DNA of 5,352 bases from CAADGU01 sp964581605 (GTDB taxonomy: Bacteria; Chloroflexota; Anaerolineae; Promineifilales; Promineifilaceae). The first letter of the stretch is position 1, and each line of letters begins with the position of its first letter. The DNA lies in NCBI GenBank assembly GCA_964581605.1, contig CAZOPF010000187.1, positions 1 to 5,352 on the forward strand, in the 5' to 3' direction. Below are positions 5,063 through 5,352 of this stretch, in pieces. Made by a program: the position numbers and the translations under genes. A model generated the notes under the pieces. That model made no database searches. It was not told where the DNA came from and worked only from the letters and a program-made list of their open reading frames with translations.

Positions 5063-5352
5063 TTATGATCCGCCCCGCGAACGTATCACCTGCCCGGTAA
5101 TCCAACCCGCCTCTGGCGAAGCCAAAAAACGTACCAGCCGGGCGGCATCTTCTGGCTGGCCTATCCGCCCCATGGGTGATTGCGCCAACAGGCGAGCGTG
5201 CCAATCGGGTGACATCCAGCCAGTATCAGTTGCCCCCGGGTCAACGGCATTAACGGTAATGTTTCGCCCGGCAACTTCGGCCGCCAGACTGACTGTAAAC
5301 GCATCCACGGCCCCTTTGGTGGCCGCATATGCCAGTTCGCCGGGCATTGGGC
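5063..5352 (-). CDS. Short-chain dehydrogenase/reductase, C-terminal part (5' end outside window)
   Basis: The frame is open to the right edge: a Pro codon lies upstream of the Met at 5347, giving PMPGELAYAATKGAVDAF, so that Met is internal. About 95 residues are visible, roughly 40% of a usual 250-residue SDR. They include the catalytic Tyr and Lys in YAATK, the ITVNAVDPGATDTGW block after strand six, the QPEDAARLVRFLAS helix and the terminal ITGQVI strand, which marks classical SDRs of the FabG/3-oxoacyl-ACP-reductase-like group. The cofactor-binding half is outside the window, so NAD versus NADP cannot be judged. The C-terminus RSRGGS replaces the more usual acidic or hydrophobic ending. 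It differs clearly from the SDR at 3618-4412 and is probably not a recent duplicate. Confidence 0.9.
   Translation of the reverse strand, partial: PMPGELAYAATKGAVDAFTVSLAAEVAGRNITVNAVDPGATDTGWMSPDWHARLLAQSPMGRIGQPEDAARLVRFLASPEAGWITGQVIRSRGGS

Noticed and set aside
3618..5352. The two SDR genes as a tandem duplication
   Set aside because: Their active-site and C-terminal segments differ widely (YCASK versus YAATK, with unrelated tails) and they lie on opposite strands.

Overview
The window holds six protein-coding genes: four complete, and two cut by the window edges. I see no rRNA, tRNA, CRISPR array, phage gene or transposase. The base composition is moderately GC-rich. One 8-bp palindrome, ACGGCCGT, recurs 16 times, and one intergenic gap is built from tandem AATTACCC-type octamers. 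From memory, both habits recall uncultured Chloroflexota (Anaerolineae and relatives), but no marker gene is present, so this placement is a low-confidence inference.

Layout. (1) 1-1286, +: a 5'-truncated FAD-linked oxidoreductase of the vanillyl-alcohol-oxidase fold, most like DprE1 (decaprenylphosphoryl-ribose oxidase). (2) 1364-2341, -: a membrane-anchored purple-acid-phosphatase-type metallophosphatase, convergent with gene 1. (3) 2342-2441: a 100-bp divergent intergenic region. (4) 2442-3545, +: a PHP-domain metal-dependent phosphoesterase. (5) 3546-3617: a 72-bp gap that is almost entirely one long imperfect inverted repeat made of 8-bp units. (6) 3618-4412, +: a complete classical short-chain dehydrogenase/reductase (SDR). 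(7) 4413-4458: a short gap with a perfect TATAAT, a copy of the palindrome and a very strong Shine-Dalgarno sequence. (8) 4459-5034, +: a zinc-dependent nucleoside/cytidine-type deaminase. (9) 5063-5352, -: the C-terminal part of a second, unrelated-looking SDR, convergent with the deaminase.

The genes look like stand-alone housekeeping or accessory metabolic enzymes, not one pathway. The PHP, SDR and deaminase genes share a strand and lie close together, but the deaminase appears to have its own promoter and the PHP-SDR gap is filled by a hairpin, so one operon is not assured. The features most worth a second look are non-coding: the iterated ACGGCCGT palindrome, which resembles cyanobacterial HIP1 in behaviour but not in sequence, and the octamer-built inverted repeat that begins inside one gene's stop codon and ends against the next gene's start codon. 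I see no defence, secretion or biosynthetic system here.
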